A stretch of DNA of 23,411 bases, taken from positions 1-23,411 of the forward strand of contig CALCOR010000286.1 of the NCBI GenBank assembly GCA_937897085.1, given 5' to 3'. Source of the DNA: an uncultured euryarchaeote. Its GTDB lineage: Archaea > Thermoplasmatota > Poseidoniia > Poseidoniales > Thalassarchaeaceae. The notes under the pieces were generated by a model, which was given only the letters and a program-made list of their open reading frames with translations, did no database searches and was not told where the DNA came from. The position numbers and the translations under genes were made by a program. Shown piece by piece: positions 6,231 through 14,399 of the stretch; the first letter of the stretch is position 1; each line of letters opens with the position of its first letter.

Positions 6231-7526
6231 ATGCCGGTCGAGAACAGCCGTCTGAAGGGGTTCTATCGACTCAGCGTTTCCGAGCGTCGAGAACTCCTGC
6301 GGGAACTCGCAGGCCTGTCAGATGAGCAGGTCGATGCGTGGGCCCAGACAGGGGAGTTGAGCGAGTCTGCGGCGGATAGGATCATCGAGAATGTGGTCGG
6401 AACCCTGGCCCTTCCAGTAGGTGTGGCGACCAACTTCATCATCGACGATGAACACTACTTGGTACCGTTCGCATTGGAGGAGCCGAGCGTGGTGGCTGCG
6501 GCCTCCAACATAGCCAAGAGATGCCATGCGAAAGGGGGGTTCGTCAGTGACAATACGGACCCCATCATGATCGGTCAGATCCAGGTGGTCGAATGTGCCG
6601 ATGCAGAGGCCTCGAAACAGGCCGTTCTGGACGCCAAGGATGAGCTCATCGAAAGGTGCAACGAAGTGGACCCGATTCTCGTCAGATTCGGGGGTGGATG
6701 CAAAGATATCGAAGCCCGCGTGCTGGACACCGAATCAGGACTGATGGTCATCGTGCACATCCTCGTGGACTGCCGCGATGCGATGGGTGCGAACGCGGTC
6801 AACACGATGGCTGAGACCATCGCCCCACGAGTGGAGTCACTGACCGGTGGTACGGTCATCCTGCGCATCATCAGCAACCTGGCCGTGCACCGATTGGCAC
6901 GGGTGAGCGCGACCTTCACCGCCGCAGAACTCTCCGACTCCGGAGATGACGCTGAAGCGGGTGGAAAGGTGATCGACGGCATCATCCAGGCATACCATTT
7001 CGCCAAGGCTGACCCCTTCCGGGCGACCACGCACAACAAGGGCATCATGAACGCCATCTCGGCCATCGCCCTCGCCTGTGGACAGGATTGGCGCGCCATC
7101 GAGTCGGGTGCCCACTCCTACGCCGCTCATGAGCGCACATACACATCCTTGACCCACTGGGAGAAGGATGCGGACGGTAACCTGCAGGGCTCCATCGAAC
7201 TGCCCATGGCAGTCGGTCTGGTCGGTGGCGCGGTGACAGTCCACCCCACCGCCAAGACGAACATCGCCCTGCTGGGTGTGCGCAGCGCCGACGACCTTGC
7301 CAAGGTAATCGCCGCGGCGGGCATGGCCCAGAACCTCGGGGCGCTGCGTGCACTGGCCACCGTAGGCATCCAGGCCGGGCACATGAAACTCCACGCTCGC
7401 AACATGGCTGTCTCAGCGGGTGCGACCGAGGACGAGGTCGACAAGGTGGTCGGACTCGCCCGTGCAGAGGGTAGAATCACTGCCGAAGCCATCGAGAATG
7501 CTCTCAAGCAGGTCCGCGGCGAGTGA
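6231..7526 (+). CDS. hmgA: Hydroxymethylglutaryl-CoA reductase, class II
   Basis: This enzyme reduces HMG-CoA to mevalonate, the committed step towards archaeal isoprenoid lipids. The product is 431 residues, a usual class II length, with no membrane anchor. Counting from the ATG at 6231, catalytic residues match the Pseudomonas mevalonii pattern: Glu53 in ENVVG, Lys270 in THNKG, Asp286 in CGQDW, and His384 in GHMKLHARN. The nucleotide-binding DAMGAN is at 183-188. Class II is the form found in bacteria, Archaeoglobus and Thermoplasmatales; most archaea have class I. AGGGG ends five bases before ATG 6231, so this start is preferred over GTG at 6225, which lies in the site itself. The gene is transcribed alone, divergent from the AAA+-like gene and convergent with scpB, only six bases from the scpB stop. 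The cofactor (NADH or NADPH) cannot be decided by eye. Confidence 0.96.
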   Translation: MPVENSRLKGFYRLSVSERRELLRELAGLSDEQVDAWAQTGELSESAADRIIENVVGTLALPVGVATNFIIDDEHYLVPFALEEPSVVAAASNIAKRCHAKGGFVSDNTDPIMIGQIQVVECADAEASKQAVLDAKDELIERCNEVDPILVRFGGGCKDIEARVLDTESGLMVIVHILVDCRDAMGANAVNTMAETIAPRVESLTGGTVILRIISNLAVHRLARVSATFTAAELSDSGDDAEAGGKVIDGIIQAYHFAKADPFRATTHNKGIMNAISAIALACGQDWRAIESGAHSYAAHERTYTSLTHWEKDADGNLQGSIELPMAVGLVGGAVTVHPTAKTNIALLGVRSADDLAKVIAAAGMAQNLGALRALATVGIQAGHMKLHARNMAVSAGATEDEVDKVVGLARAEGRITAEAIENALKQVRGE

Positions 7527-7538
7527 ATCGAATCACTC
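7521..7538. terminator. Hairpin made of both stop codons of convergent hmgA and scpB
   Basis: GAGTGA (7521-7526) and TCACTC (7533-7538) form a 6-bp stem with a six-base loop ATCGAA. The arms contain the TGA of hmgA and, on the other strand, the TGA of scpB. It could form in both transcripts. There is no T-run on either side, so termination is only a possibility. Confidence 0.35.
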
Positions 7539-8333
7539 AGCGGCTTCTTCGGCAGCGTCGAGATCTTCCGAGACGGTCGCATCTCCTTCGAGGACTTCCT
7601 CGATTGAAGCATCATCTTCCTCGGTCCCGGTCTCCTCGGGTTCCTGCACGTCGAACTCATCCTCGTCATCGTCGGAGCCTGCCTGTGCAAGGGCCCTCGC
7701 AAGTTGGTTGGCCGTGAGCCCGGCGGCACTCGCCTGCTCCTTGAACCAGCCCGCCACGGAGGCGGTGTCGGTGTACGGGCAGCCGAAGTACTCCGAGAAG
7801 CGGCGGGTAGTGGTGAGGCGACGGGTGTTGCCATCCCGGCGCTTGTCGATCAGCCCCAACTCCCGAAGGTCACCGACGTGCTCGTAGGTCACCTGGCCCA
7901 GCATATCGACTAACTGGCTCTGCTGCATCGGCTGGTGGTAGGCGATCAGCGCGGCGGCGCGCAGCAGCCGCTTCGGAATCTCGGTGCGAGCGATCCTGGG
8001 AATGAAGTCGGACAGTTCCGGCTTGACCTCGAGTACCCAGTAGCGGTTGATCTCGGTCAGTTGCAGGGCGCAGCCCTCGCGGGATGCGATGTTCTCCTTG
8101 AGTTCCAGCAGAGCCATGCGGACGGTCGACTCCTTGGCGTCGAACTGCTCCACCAGATCCGTCTGCGAGAGTGACTTGCCGGCGCCGAACAGGGTCGCTT
8201 CGAGCAATGTCACCAGAGTCGGTGCTTCGGCGACCGGGATGTCCAGCATCTCCGGCTCAGCGTGAACATCATCCACAGGCTCCACGACGACCTCCTCCTC
8301 GATGGTTGATGTCTCATCCGTCCCTTCGTTCAT
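7533..8333 (-). CDS. scpB: Chromosome segregation/condensation protein ScpB
   Basis: This kleisin-associated winged-helix subunit of the SMC complex has 266 residues. The core shows two winged-helix units: LVTLLEATLFGAGKSLSQTDLVEQF to about residue 110, then IPKRLLRAAALIAYHQPMQQSQLVDMLG and YEHVGDLRELGLIDKRRDGNTRRLTTTRRFSEYFG, the last being the typical ScpB end. About 40 N-terminal and 60 C-terminal residues are acidic and low-complexity, longer than in most ScpB. Start choice: ATG at 8333 overlaps the scpA stop (ATGA) and has GAGGTGAC four bases upstream; the frame is open to 8402 but that part lies inside scpA. It is the last gene of the smc-scpA-scpB operon. Confidence 0.9.
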   Translation of the reverse strand: MNEGTDETSTIEEEVVVEPVDDVHAEPEMLDIPVAEAPTLVTLLEATLFGAGKSLSQTDLVEQFDAKESTVRMALLELKENIASREGCALQLTEINRYWVLEVKPELSDFIPRIARTEIPKRLLRAAALIAYHQPMQQSQLVDMLGQVTYEHVGDLRELGLIDKRRDGNTRRLTTTRRFSEYFGCPYTDTASVAGWFKEQASAAGLTANQLARALAQAGSDDDEDEFDVQEPEETGTEEDDASIEEVLEGDATVSEDLDAAEEAAE

Positions 8334-9322
8334 GCGGTCACCTCGGTGAGCCTGACATCCAACTTCTCGGTGATGGATTCGAAATCGGAGTCTCCCGGCC
8401 ACTTGTCTTGCAGGAAGATGTCCCCGTTGGGCTGCTCCAGCTGCCAGATGTCGGTGTAGCCGCGGTGGGTGAGGAACAGTGCCGAGACGAACCCGGCCAC
8501 CTGGCCCTCCTGTTCTGCCTCCTTGGCATCCCAGCCTGCTGCCTCACCTTCGGCCTTCAGCAGTTCACAGATCTGGTCGACAGTGACCGGCTCCCCATCG
8601 CTCGACAAAGAGCGGAGCGCCGTCCAGCAGCGGCGAATGTCCTCTTCGATGTCCTCGTTGTGGACTCGAGACTTGACGTTGGCGAGCGCATGCTGCAGAT
8701 CGACCTGGTGACGCTTGCGATTCTCTTCCCGCAGGCGCCTCTCAGCCGCTTCCTCGTGCGCATCGCCCAGCGACAGCAGCAACTCTCCGAGGGTCACCGG
8801 CCGACCAGCGTCCCGCTTGATGCGACCATCGAACAAGTTGGGCAGTGCGTCACCAGCCTGGCCAGAGAGCACGCTATTGGTGAAGGCGAAGTCGTCGTCT
8901 TCGAACTCGGTCTCCCAGCCAGAGTCGAACGCCCACGGGTCCTCCTCCCACGCATCAGCCCTCTCCTGTCGCTCCATCAGCGTCGCAGCCTGACCGTGCA
9001 GCACCCCCCATGCCAGCCGAATCAGCCGTCCACATGTTGGCAGGTCGATGTTCTCCGCATCGGAGATGCGCTCCTTGAACAGGGTGATGAATTTCGACAG
9101 GTCGATGTGCCACGGGTCAAGGGAGTCGTCGCTGAACATCTGCAGCACGATGGCGATGCTACGATCGAACGGATCGACCAGCGTCTGGTGCTCCGATTGC
9201 TCCAGTTCAGCCAGTTCTACCAGGTGATCCATGTACTGGCTCTTCTGCAGTTCACCGTTCTCATGACCGAGCATCGAGGCGATGATGTCCGAGCGAAGTT
9301 CCATCTTGTCGAGTACGCTCAT
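8330..9322 (-). CDS. scpA: Segregation and condensation protein ScpA (kleisin)
   Basis: The kleisin bridges the two SMC heads and closes the ring. The product is 330 residues, longer than the usual 230-280. The N-terminal domain contains DPWHIDLSKFITLFKERI starting at residue 69, the most conserved ScpA motif. The middle (about 120-215) is charged and probably disordered. The C-terminal ~75 residues (VTVDQICELLKAEG...VAGFVSALFLTHRGYTDIWQ) form the winged helix that contacts the SMC head. The ATG at 9322 lies 12 bases after the smc stop and has GGGGAGAT upstream; the end overlaps scpB by four bases. Confidence 0.92.
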   Translation of the reverse strand: MSVLDKMELRSDIIASMLGHENGELQKSQYMDHLVELAELEQSEHQTLVDPFDRSIAIVLQMFSDDSLDPWHIDLSKFITLFKERISDAENIDLPTCGRLIRLAWGVLHGQAATLMERQERADAWEEDPWAFDSGWETEFEDDDFAFTNSVLSGQAGDALPNLFDGRIKRDAGRPVTLGELLLSLGDAHEEAAERRLREENRKRHQVDLQHALANVKSRVHNEDIEEDIRRCWTALRSLSSDGEPVTVDQICELLKAEGEAAGWDAKEAEQEGQVAGFVSALFLTHRGYTDIWQLEQPNGDIFLQDKWPGDSDFESITEKLDVRLTEVTA

Positions 9323-9334
9323 GCGAATCTCCCC

Positions 9335-12300
9335 TCACTCGACTTCGTCGCCCTCAGTCACCTCTAGGGTGACTGTGTCCCCATCAACGGCCTCGGAAGC
9401 CTCTTCTCCGGCATCACGGGCGTCGAGTTCTTCCTGTTCTGACTTCTGGATGGCGAGTTCGACATCGAGCTTCTCCTCCATGTCCTCGCGTGAATCGTCA
9501 GCACGGTCGGAGAGTGATTCCAGGGTGCTGTCCGCCTCAGAATCCGCCTCGAGTGAACTCCCGCCCAGACTCTCGGGCGCCGGCAGTTCCTCCGGCGTGC
9601 GCGGCATCTCGTCGACTACGGGCAGGTCGTCGAGTTCGCCCTTGCGCCGCTCGCTCTCCCTCTGCGCCTCCAACTCGACATATGCCGCATCGCCGACCTC
9701 GATGGCCGCTTCGCGGCCGAAGTCCGTGATCATGCGGCTGCAGCCGTCGCCGGCGTGGGTGATACCGATGTGATGGTCGGCCATCTCTAGCGAGACCTTC
9801 CTGAGTGTGACCATGATGAACTGCGCAGACTGGGCGCGCAGCTTGCACAACGATGCTGTTGCCTCGGCGTTGAAGGTGTCCAGATTCTGGTCGACCTCGT
9901 CGAAGTAGTAGAACGGAGAAGGCTCGTAATCCTGGATGGCGAAGATCAGGGCCAGCGCCGCCATCGATTTCTCCCCACCTGAAAGCAGGTTCAGCCCGCT
10001 CGCCTTGCCCGGGGGACGGGCCCACATCTCGAGACCACCCTCGAACGGTTTCTTCGGGTTCTCCAACTTGAGTTCCCCATGGCCACCCGGTTGCAGGTGG
10101 GCATATGTGCGGGTGAAGTTGTCACTGACAATCTCCAGCACTGCGGTGAGCCGCTCCTTGCGCTCTCCTTCCAGTTGCTCTGCAAGTTCGACCAGTTCCG
10201 TTTGGTGAGTCCTGAGTTCCTTCGATTCATCGGTGAGTTTCACCAGACGCTCCTCTGTCTCATCGTACTGCTCGATGGCGCGCATGTTGACATCGCCCAG
10301 ATTGGACACCTTGCGATCCAATGTCCTGACGCTGGCCTCCGCCTCCTGCACCGTGGGCAGCACAGCGTCACCTTCCGGTGGTGTCACCTCAAGTTCGGCC
10401 ATCTCCTCCGTGAGTTCCTCGAGTGAGCGACGCTTCTGGGCGATCTGCAGCGAGAGGTCGTCGATGCGCTTGCGCATGCTGTCACGGTCGCGCGCCTTCT
10501 GCTCTAGTCGGGTTCTGAGTACGGTGCGCTCGTCGCGCAGCGTCAGACGCTGCTCGTCAAGTTCCTGATGCTCGTCGGACACCTCTTGGTGCGCTGCACG
10601 CACCTGTTCGAGTTCAATCTCTGAGGTGGCGATTTCGACCTCCTTCTCCTCGATGAGTCTGCGGAACGTTTCGGCCGAGGTCACCTGGTCGTTGTTGCGC
10701 CGCTCCAAGTCTGCGACCTGCTTCTCAAGCAGTTCCGAATGACCTTGACCAGACGTGAGCACCTGCTCGGCGGCGTTCTGCGCTCGCTCGGCTTCGGTCC
10801 GCTTGCGTTCCGCTTCGCGGAGTTGCCTGGAGAGGTGTTCAGGCGTCGCATCCTGCAGAGCCGTCGCCGCCGCCGCTCTAGCCTCTACCGCATCATCGTG
10901 CGCGATGCGCGCCTCGGTGAGCCGGTCGGCGTGGATGTTCGCCTCGGTCTGGGCTGAGGTTAACTTGCTGCGCACCTGCTTGACCCGGTTGTCAGTCTGG
11001 TCGAACAGCGTCTCAGCCCGCTTCACGTCCTCCTGCCACGAGCGCATCTTGAGCGAGTGGTCGTCGTTGGTCAGGTTCGAGATGCTGGCGCGCAGTTCCT
11101 GCTCGTTGCGCCTCAGTTCCGTGAGCGCCGCCTCGGTCGTCTCTGAGACCAGACGCAGGCGCTCGACCTCCTGCTCGTTGCGATCGACCTCGGCCACGCC
11201 GGGCAGCCGACCGCCGAACTGCGGGCGCCGCCCGCGGGTGGAGCCCCCAATCATCGCACCACTGCCATCGACGATGCTGCCATCGAGCGTCACCATGCGC
11301 AACCCACCCATGTGGCGGCGTGCCACATCCATGCTGTCAACGATTAGCGTGTCGCGCACCGCGTTGACCACGGCCGCCTCAATCGATTCGTCGTACTCGA
11401 GCAGTTCAGAAGCGAAGCCCACCACACCCGGTTGCCGCGCAACCATCAGCGCCTTACCCTGCGGACGCCGCGTCGTGAGTTTGTTTAGTGGAAGGAAGGT
11501 CGCCCTGCCCGCCCGGTTGCTGCGCAGCCAGGTGATGCATCTGTCCGCCACCTCGTCGTTGGAGACGACGATGCTGTTCATGCCACCACCCAACGCGTAG
11601 GCGAGCGCCTCCTCGTGTGCCTGATCCTTGGGAGCACACAGTTCGCTGAGCGAGCCAAGAATGCCTTGGATCTCGCGTGAATCCCTGAGTTGCATGATCG
11701 CCTGCACGGCCTGAGCCATGCTCGCCCGGGCACCTGAGCGGTTCTCGAGTTCTCCGCGGGCGCGGGCGAGTGCAGTTTCGGCTGCACGCAGGGCTTCGCG
11801 GCATCGTTCAGCGTCTTCGAGCAGTTGTCGCTCCTGTCTCTGGAGTCGGCTGACCTCGGCGCCGAGAGCCTCGCGGTCCTGGGCGGGCGCCTCCTCCTCG
11901 AGGTCCTCTCCCTGCAGCAGCAGGTCATCGCGGGCGAGCCGGTTCTCCTGTAGATCCTCTTCGAGCGTAGCCAACTGCTCGTGAATCAGTTCGACCTGTG
12001 AACTGGCGCGATCCGCCTCGATTTGGACCTCCGTCAATTCGTCGGCCAGTTCGCCGACCTGTTCGGTCGCCTTGCCAAACGCCCGGTTGAGTGCGTGCGT
12101 CTCCTTGTCTCCTGAATCGAGCGCGTCACGCGCCTCCTCTTCCTGGAGAGCCGACTCCTCGTTGTCCTTCTGCACCTGCACAAGCGTCTCGCGCGCCTCC
12201 TTCAATGCCGTCTCGTGATCCTCCTGCGCCCGCCGTGCATCCTGTAACTCGGTTTCGAGCACCGTCGCTTCGCGCTCGCAGTCCTCGATGTCCCGCTGAT

Positions 12301-13270
12301 GGTCGGTCACCCGGTCCCTGAGCGTACCGACGAGCACCTCCAGTCGGCGCAACTCATCCAGCAACTTGCGGTCATCGTCGCCGACGACCTCGTTCAACTG
12401 ACGTTGGACCTCGACGATTGCCTTGTCCAACTCGTGTGATTCCTTCTCGCCGGCCTCGAGTTCATCGCCCAGAATCTCCAAGCGCTCGATGTAGTTCGTG
12501 CGCTCGTCGCTGACCAGTTCGATCTCCTCGAAACGGCTGCGATGCTGCGAGTGCAACAACACTCGTCGCGCGTTCTCCAGCGATTCCTGCAGTTCACGGT
12601 GCTTGAGCGCCTGCTTGCGCTCCTTGGAGAGTGTCTTGATGCGGAGGCTGAGTTCCTCCTCGAGCACCCCTATGCGCTCGAGATAATCCTCGACCTTCGC
12701 CTGCTGCTTGCCGGCCTTACGCAGTTCGTCGTCATAGGCGGTGACTCCCGCGACGTCCTCGAGCACCCGCCGGCGTGCCCTTCCACTCATGATTGCGAGT
12801 TGTGTCACATCACCTTGGAGCACGATGTTGTAGCCGTCTCCGCGGGCACCAGCTTCGGTGAGCAGTCTACGGAATTCGGTGGCTGAGGAGGGACGCTCGT
12901 TGAGGTGATAGGCGGAGTTGATGTTGTCCTTGCGTCCGAGCTTGATTGTCCGCGTGAGCCGCACTTCATCGGCATCCAACTTCAGACGCCGCCGCCCACC
13001 GTTGCGCGAACTGTTACTGAACACGAGGGTCGCCTTGCAGAACTTGGCGGCCCTGCCCTTCTCCCCGCCGTTGTAGATCAGTTGCTTGAGGTTCTGCGCG
13101 CGCAGGCTCTTCGATGACTTCGGGCCGAGCACGAACTGGATGGCATCGCCGATGTTCGACTTGCCGCTCCCGTTCGGTCCGGTCACGGCAGTGAAGCCTT
13201 CCGAGAGGGGTATCGTAACCTCTCCTTTGAACGACTTGAAATTCTCCAGTTCAAGTGCCACTAGGTGCAT
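9335..13270 (-). CDS. smc: Chromosome segregation protein SMC
   Basis: This condensin-type ATPase has 1311 residues. N-terminal head: LENFKSFKG and Walker A GPNGSGKS (31-38). A long coiled coil leads to a hinge near the middle (ILGSLSELCAPKDQAHEEALAYALGGG, later DGSGAMIGGSTRGRR), then a second coil. C-terminal head: ABC signature LLSGGEKS and Walker B FYYFDEVDQNLD. After the head comes an acidic, Ser/Glu-rich tail of about 110 residues not usual in SMC (typical total about 1180). Start choice: ATG 13270 (MHLVALELENF) has GAGGG seven bases upstream and lies 60-70 bases after a TATA element; the frame is open to 13360, but that extension starts upstream of the TATA box. It is the first gene of the smc-scpA-scpB operon. 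Confidence 0.96.
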   Translation of the reverse strand: MHLVALELENFKSFKGEVTIPLSEGFTAVTGPNGSGKSNIGDAIQFVLGPKSSKSLRAQNLKQLIYNGGEKGRAAKFCKATLVFSNSSRNGGRRRLKLDADEVRLTRTIKLGRKDNINSAYHLNERPSSATEFRRLLTEAGARGDGYNIVLQGDVTQLAIMSGRARRRVLEDVAGVTAYDDELRKAGKQQAKVEDYLERIGVLEEELSLRIKTLSKERKQALKHRELQESLENARRVLLHSQHRSRFEEIELVSDERTNYIERLEILGDELEAGEKESHELDKAIVEVQRQLNEVVGDDDRKLLDELRRLEVLVGTLRDRVTDHQRDIEDCEREATVLETELQDARRAQEDHETALKEARETLVQVQKDNEESALQEEEARDALDSGDKETHALNRAFGKATEQVGELADELTEVQIEADRASSQVELIHEQLATLEEDLQENRLARDDLLLQGEDLEEEAPAQDREALGAEVSRLQRQERQLLEDAERCREALRAAETALARARGELENRSGARASMAQAVQAIMQLRDSREIQGILGSLSELCAPKDQAHEEALAYALGGGMNSIVVSNDEVADRCITWLRSNRAGRATFLPLNKLTTRRPQGKALMVARQPGVVGFASELLEYDESIEAAVVNAVRDTLIVDSMDVARRHMGGLRMVTLDGSIVDGSGAMIGGSTRGRRPQFGGRLPGVAEVDRNEQEVERLRLVSETTEAALTELRRNEQELRASISNLTNDDHSLKMRSWQEDVKRAETLFDQTDNRVKQVRSKLTSAQTEANIHADRLTEARIAHDDAVEARAAAATALQDATPEHLSRQLREAERKRTEAERAQNAAEQVLTSGQGHSELLEKQVADLERRNNDQVTSAETFRRLIEEKEVEIATSEIELEQVRAAHQEVSDEHQELDEQRLTLRDERTVLRTRLEQKARDRDSMRKRIDDLSLQIAQKRRSLEELTEEMAELEVTPPEGDAVLPTVQEAEASVRTLDRKVSNLGDVNMRAIEQYDETEERLVKLTDESKELRTHQTELVELAEQLEGERKERLTAVLEIVSDNFTRTYAHLQPGGHGELKLENPKKPFEGGLEMWARPPGKASGLNLLSGGEKSMAALALIFAIQDYEPSPFYYFDEVDQNLDTFNAEATASLCKLRAQSAQFIMVTLRKVSLEMADHHIGITHAGDGCSRMITDFGREAAIEVGDAAYVELEAQRESERRKGELDDLPVVDEMPRTPEELPAPESLGGSSLEADSEADSTLESLSDRADDSREDMEEKLDVELAIQKSEQEELDARDAGEEASEAVDGDTVTLEVTEGDEVE

Positions 13271-13332
13271 GTCCCATCCCTCGTGCGTCAGGTCAGCGAC
13301 CCGACCCCAGAACTGCCCGCCGCTTTCAACTG

Positions 13333-13340
13333 AATATAAA
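13333..13340 (-). promoter_or_regulatory. TATA box for the smc operon
   Basis: The minus strand reads GCTTTATATTCAG, a good archaeal TATA box. It lies about 65 bases before the smc ATG at 13270, predicting a leader of roughly 35-45 bases with the GAGGG ribosome-binding site. Confidence 0.6.
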
Positions 13341-13430
13341 GCATAGTGGAAGTACACCATCGCGGGCGCGATTTGAGAGCAGCCATATCAGCGCCATGTG
13401 GCCCGTTCTAGAGATGAACGGTGATTATCA

Positions 13431-13462
13431 GACAAAACCCCGCAAGGCAACTTGCGTCGGGT
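13431..13462 (-). terminator. Hairpin plus T-run terminator after the membrane-protein gene
   Basis: CGCAAG-GCAA-CTTGCG (13441-13456) is a perfect 6-bp stem. On the minus strand the loop is TTGC. It is extended by ACCC/GGGT outside a two-base bulge. On the minus strand TTTTGTC follows at once. It starts 13 bases after the stop of the gene ending at 13475 and separates that gene from the smc promoter. Confidence 0.6.
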
Positions 13463-13474
13463 GGCACCATGCTC

Positions 13475-14284
13475 TCAGTCCAGTTCCCCGGTGAAGTTGC
13501 ACACGTTGCACCCCTGGCCGTTGCAGTAGTGGCATTTGCGCCCGACCCGCATGCTGTCGAGCTCGCTGCTCGTCCCAATCTGGAAGATATCCTCGTATTC
13601 ATCCAGTTTCAAGGAGGCCCTGAGGTCACCCACAGTCGGCGGTCCGCCCTCCTGCTTACGCCGCTCGATCGACCCCTTCCATTGGGAGGATCCTCCCTGT
13701 CGTTCCCACGGTTCAGCGAATCTATCCGGTGCCTCGCCGATGCTCTTGAGCCGGCCCAGGCTCTTACGGATCGTATACGCACCGAGGCCAATCAGCAGCA
13801 CATCGACCAGCATCGAGGGCAGCGGGAGGCCGAACACCGCCGTCCAATCGAGTGATGAGCCGTCGCCGGTGAGCATGCCGAGCGCATCGGCGACGCCTGT
13901 GAGCGAGAGTACGACTCCAAGAAGCAGGCGCATACGGGCCATCAGTTTCGCCATTCCACGGCTTACTTTGACGCCCCCCTCCTCCGACAACGCCAGCGCT
14001 GGCGCCGCCGCGATGGCGAACAGTGCGAAGGCGGCGAGAGTGAAGTCGGTGGCCGCGTATGAGCCCAACGGTGCAATGCAGTCACTCATTCGGTCAGCAC
14101 TGAGATCGGTGTTGATGGCGGTCGAGGAACAGTCGCCAGAGGCGAACTCGGTGAACAGAAGTTTGTAGCGCGTACTCTCGTTAGCCTCGGTGTACTCGTA
14201 GAAGCCAACCTCCGAGTTGTAGAGCACCAAGACCAGCAGCAGCACTCCGGACAGAGCCAACAGGACGTGGCGCAGCCTAGCCAT
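13475..14284 (-). CDS. Membrane protein with C-terminal CxxCxGxGCxxC zinc-binding-like motif, function unknown
   Basis: The product is 269 residues and I do not recognise the family. A first hydrophobic segment (7-22) is a signal peptide or anchor. It is followed by about 55 polar residues with two cysteines (C52, C69), probably outside. Further membrane segments are at about 81-99, 115-138 and 154-172. The last ~95 residues are soluble and probably cytosolic, ending in CHYCNGQGCNVCNFTG (C251, C254, C259, C262), which resembles half of a DnaJ-type zinc finger and likely binds one zinc. No clear ribosome-binding site precedes the ATG at 14284, so the transcript may be leaderless. It is divergent from nadB (115 bases apart) and ends in a terminator, so it is monocistronic. 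Confidence 0.75.
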   Translation of the reverse strand: MARLRHVLLALSGVLLLVLVLYNSEVGFYEYTEANESTRYKLLFTEFASGDCSSTAINTDLSADRMSDCIAPLGSYAATDFTLAAFALFAIAAAPALALSEEGGVKVSRGMAKLMARMRLLLGVVLSLTGVADALGMLTGDGSSLDWTAVFGLPLPSMLVDVLLIGLGAYTIRKSLGRLKSIGEAPDRFAEPWERQGGSSQWKGSIERRKQEGGPPTVGDLRASLKLDEYEDIFQIGTSSELDSMRVGRKCHYCNGQGCNVCNFTGELD

Positions 14285-14399
14285 GCCAAGGGTAATCGTT
14301 CCCGACGCCTGATAGCGGTTTTGCCCCCACGGTGTGGTGGAAGCGGTTGAGCAATGTTCAATTCAACATCCGGGAAGGGCGACTCCAGAGGGCGCACTG

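Noticed and set aside
8334..8402. 23-codon upstream extension of scpB
   Set aside because: It lies inside scpA. The ATG at 8333 has GAGGTGAC upstream and the usual ATGA coupling.
8171..9367. Open plus-strand frame of 398 codons
   Set aside because: It lies antisense to scpA and the start of scpB, whose motifs and operon spacing are clear. Its translation shows no recognisable domain, and high GC keeps opposite frames open by chance.
10755..11600. Open plus-strand frame of 281 codons within smc
   Set aside because: It is Ser- and Arg-rich low-complexity sequence antisense to the SMC coiled coil and hinge.
13271..13360. 30-codon upstream extension of smc
   Set aside because: It would start upstream of the TATA box at 13333-13340 and has no SMC likeness. 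ATG 13270 has a ribosome-binding site and the normal N-terminus.
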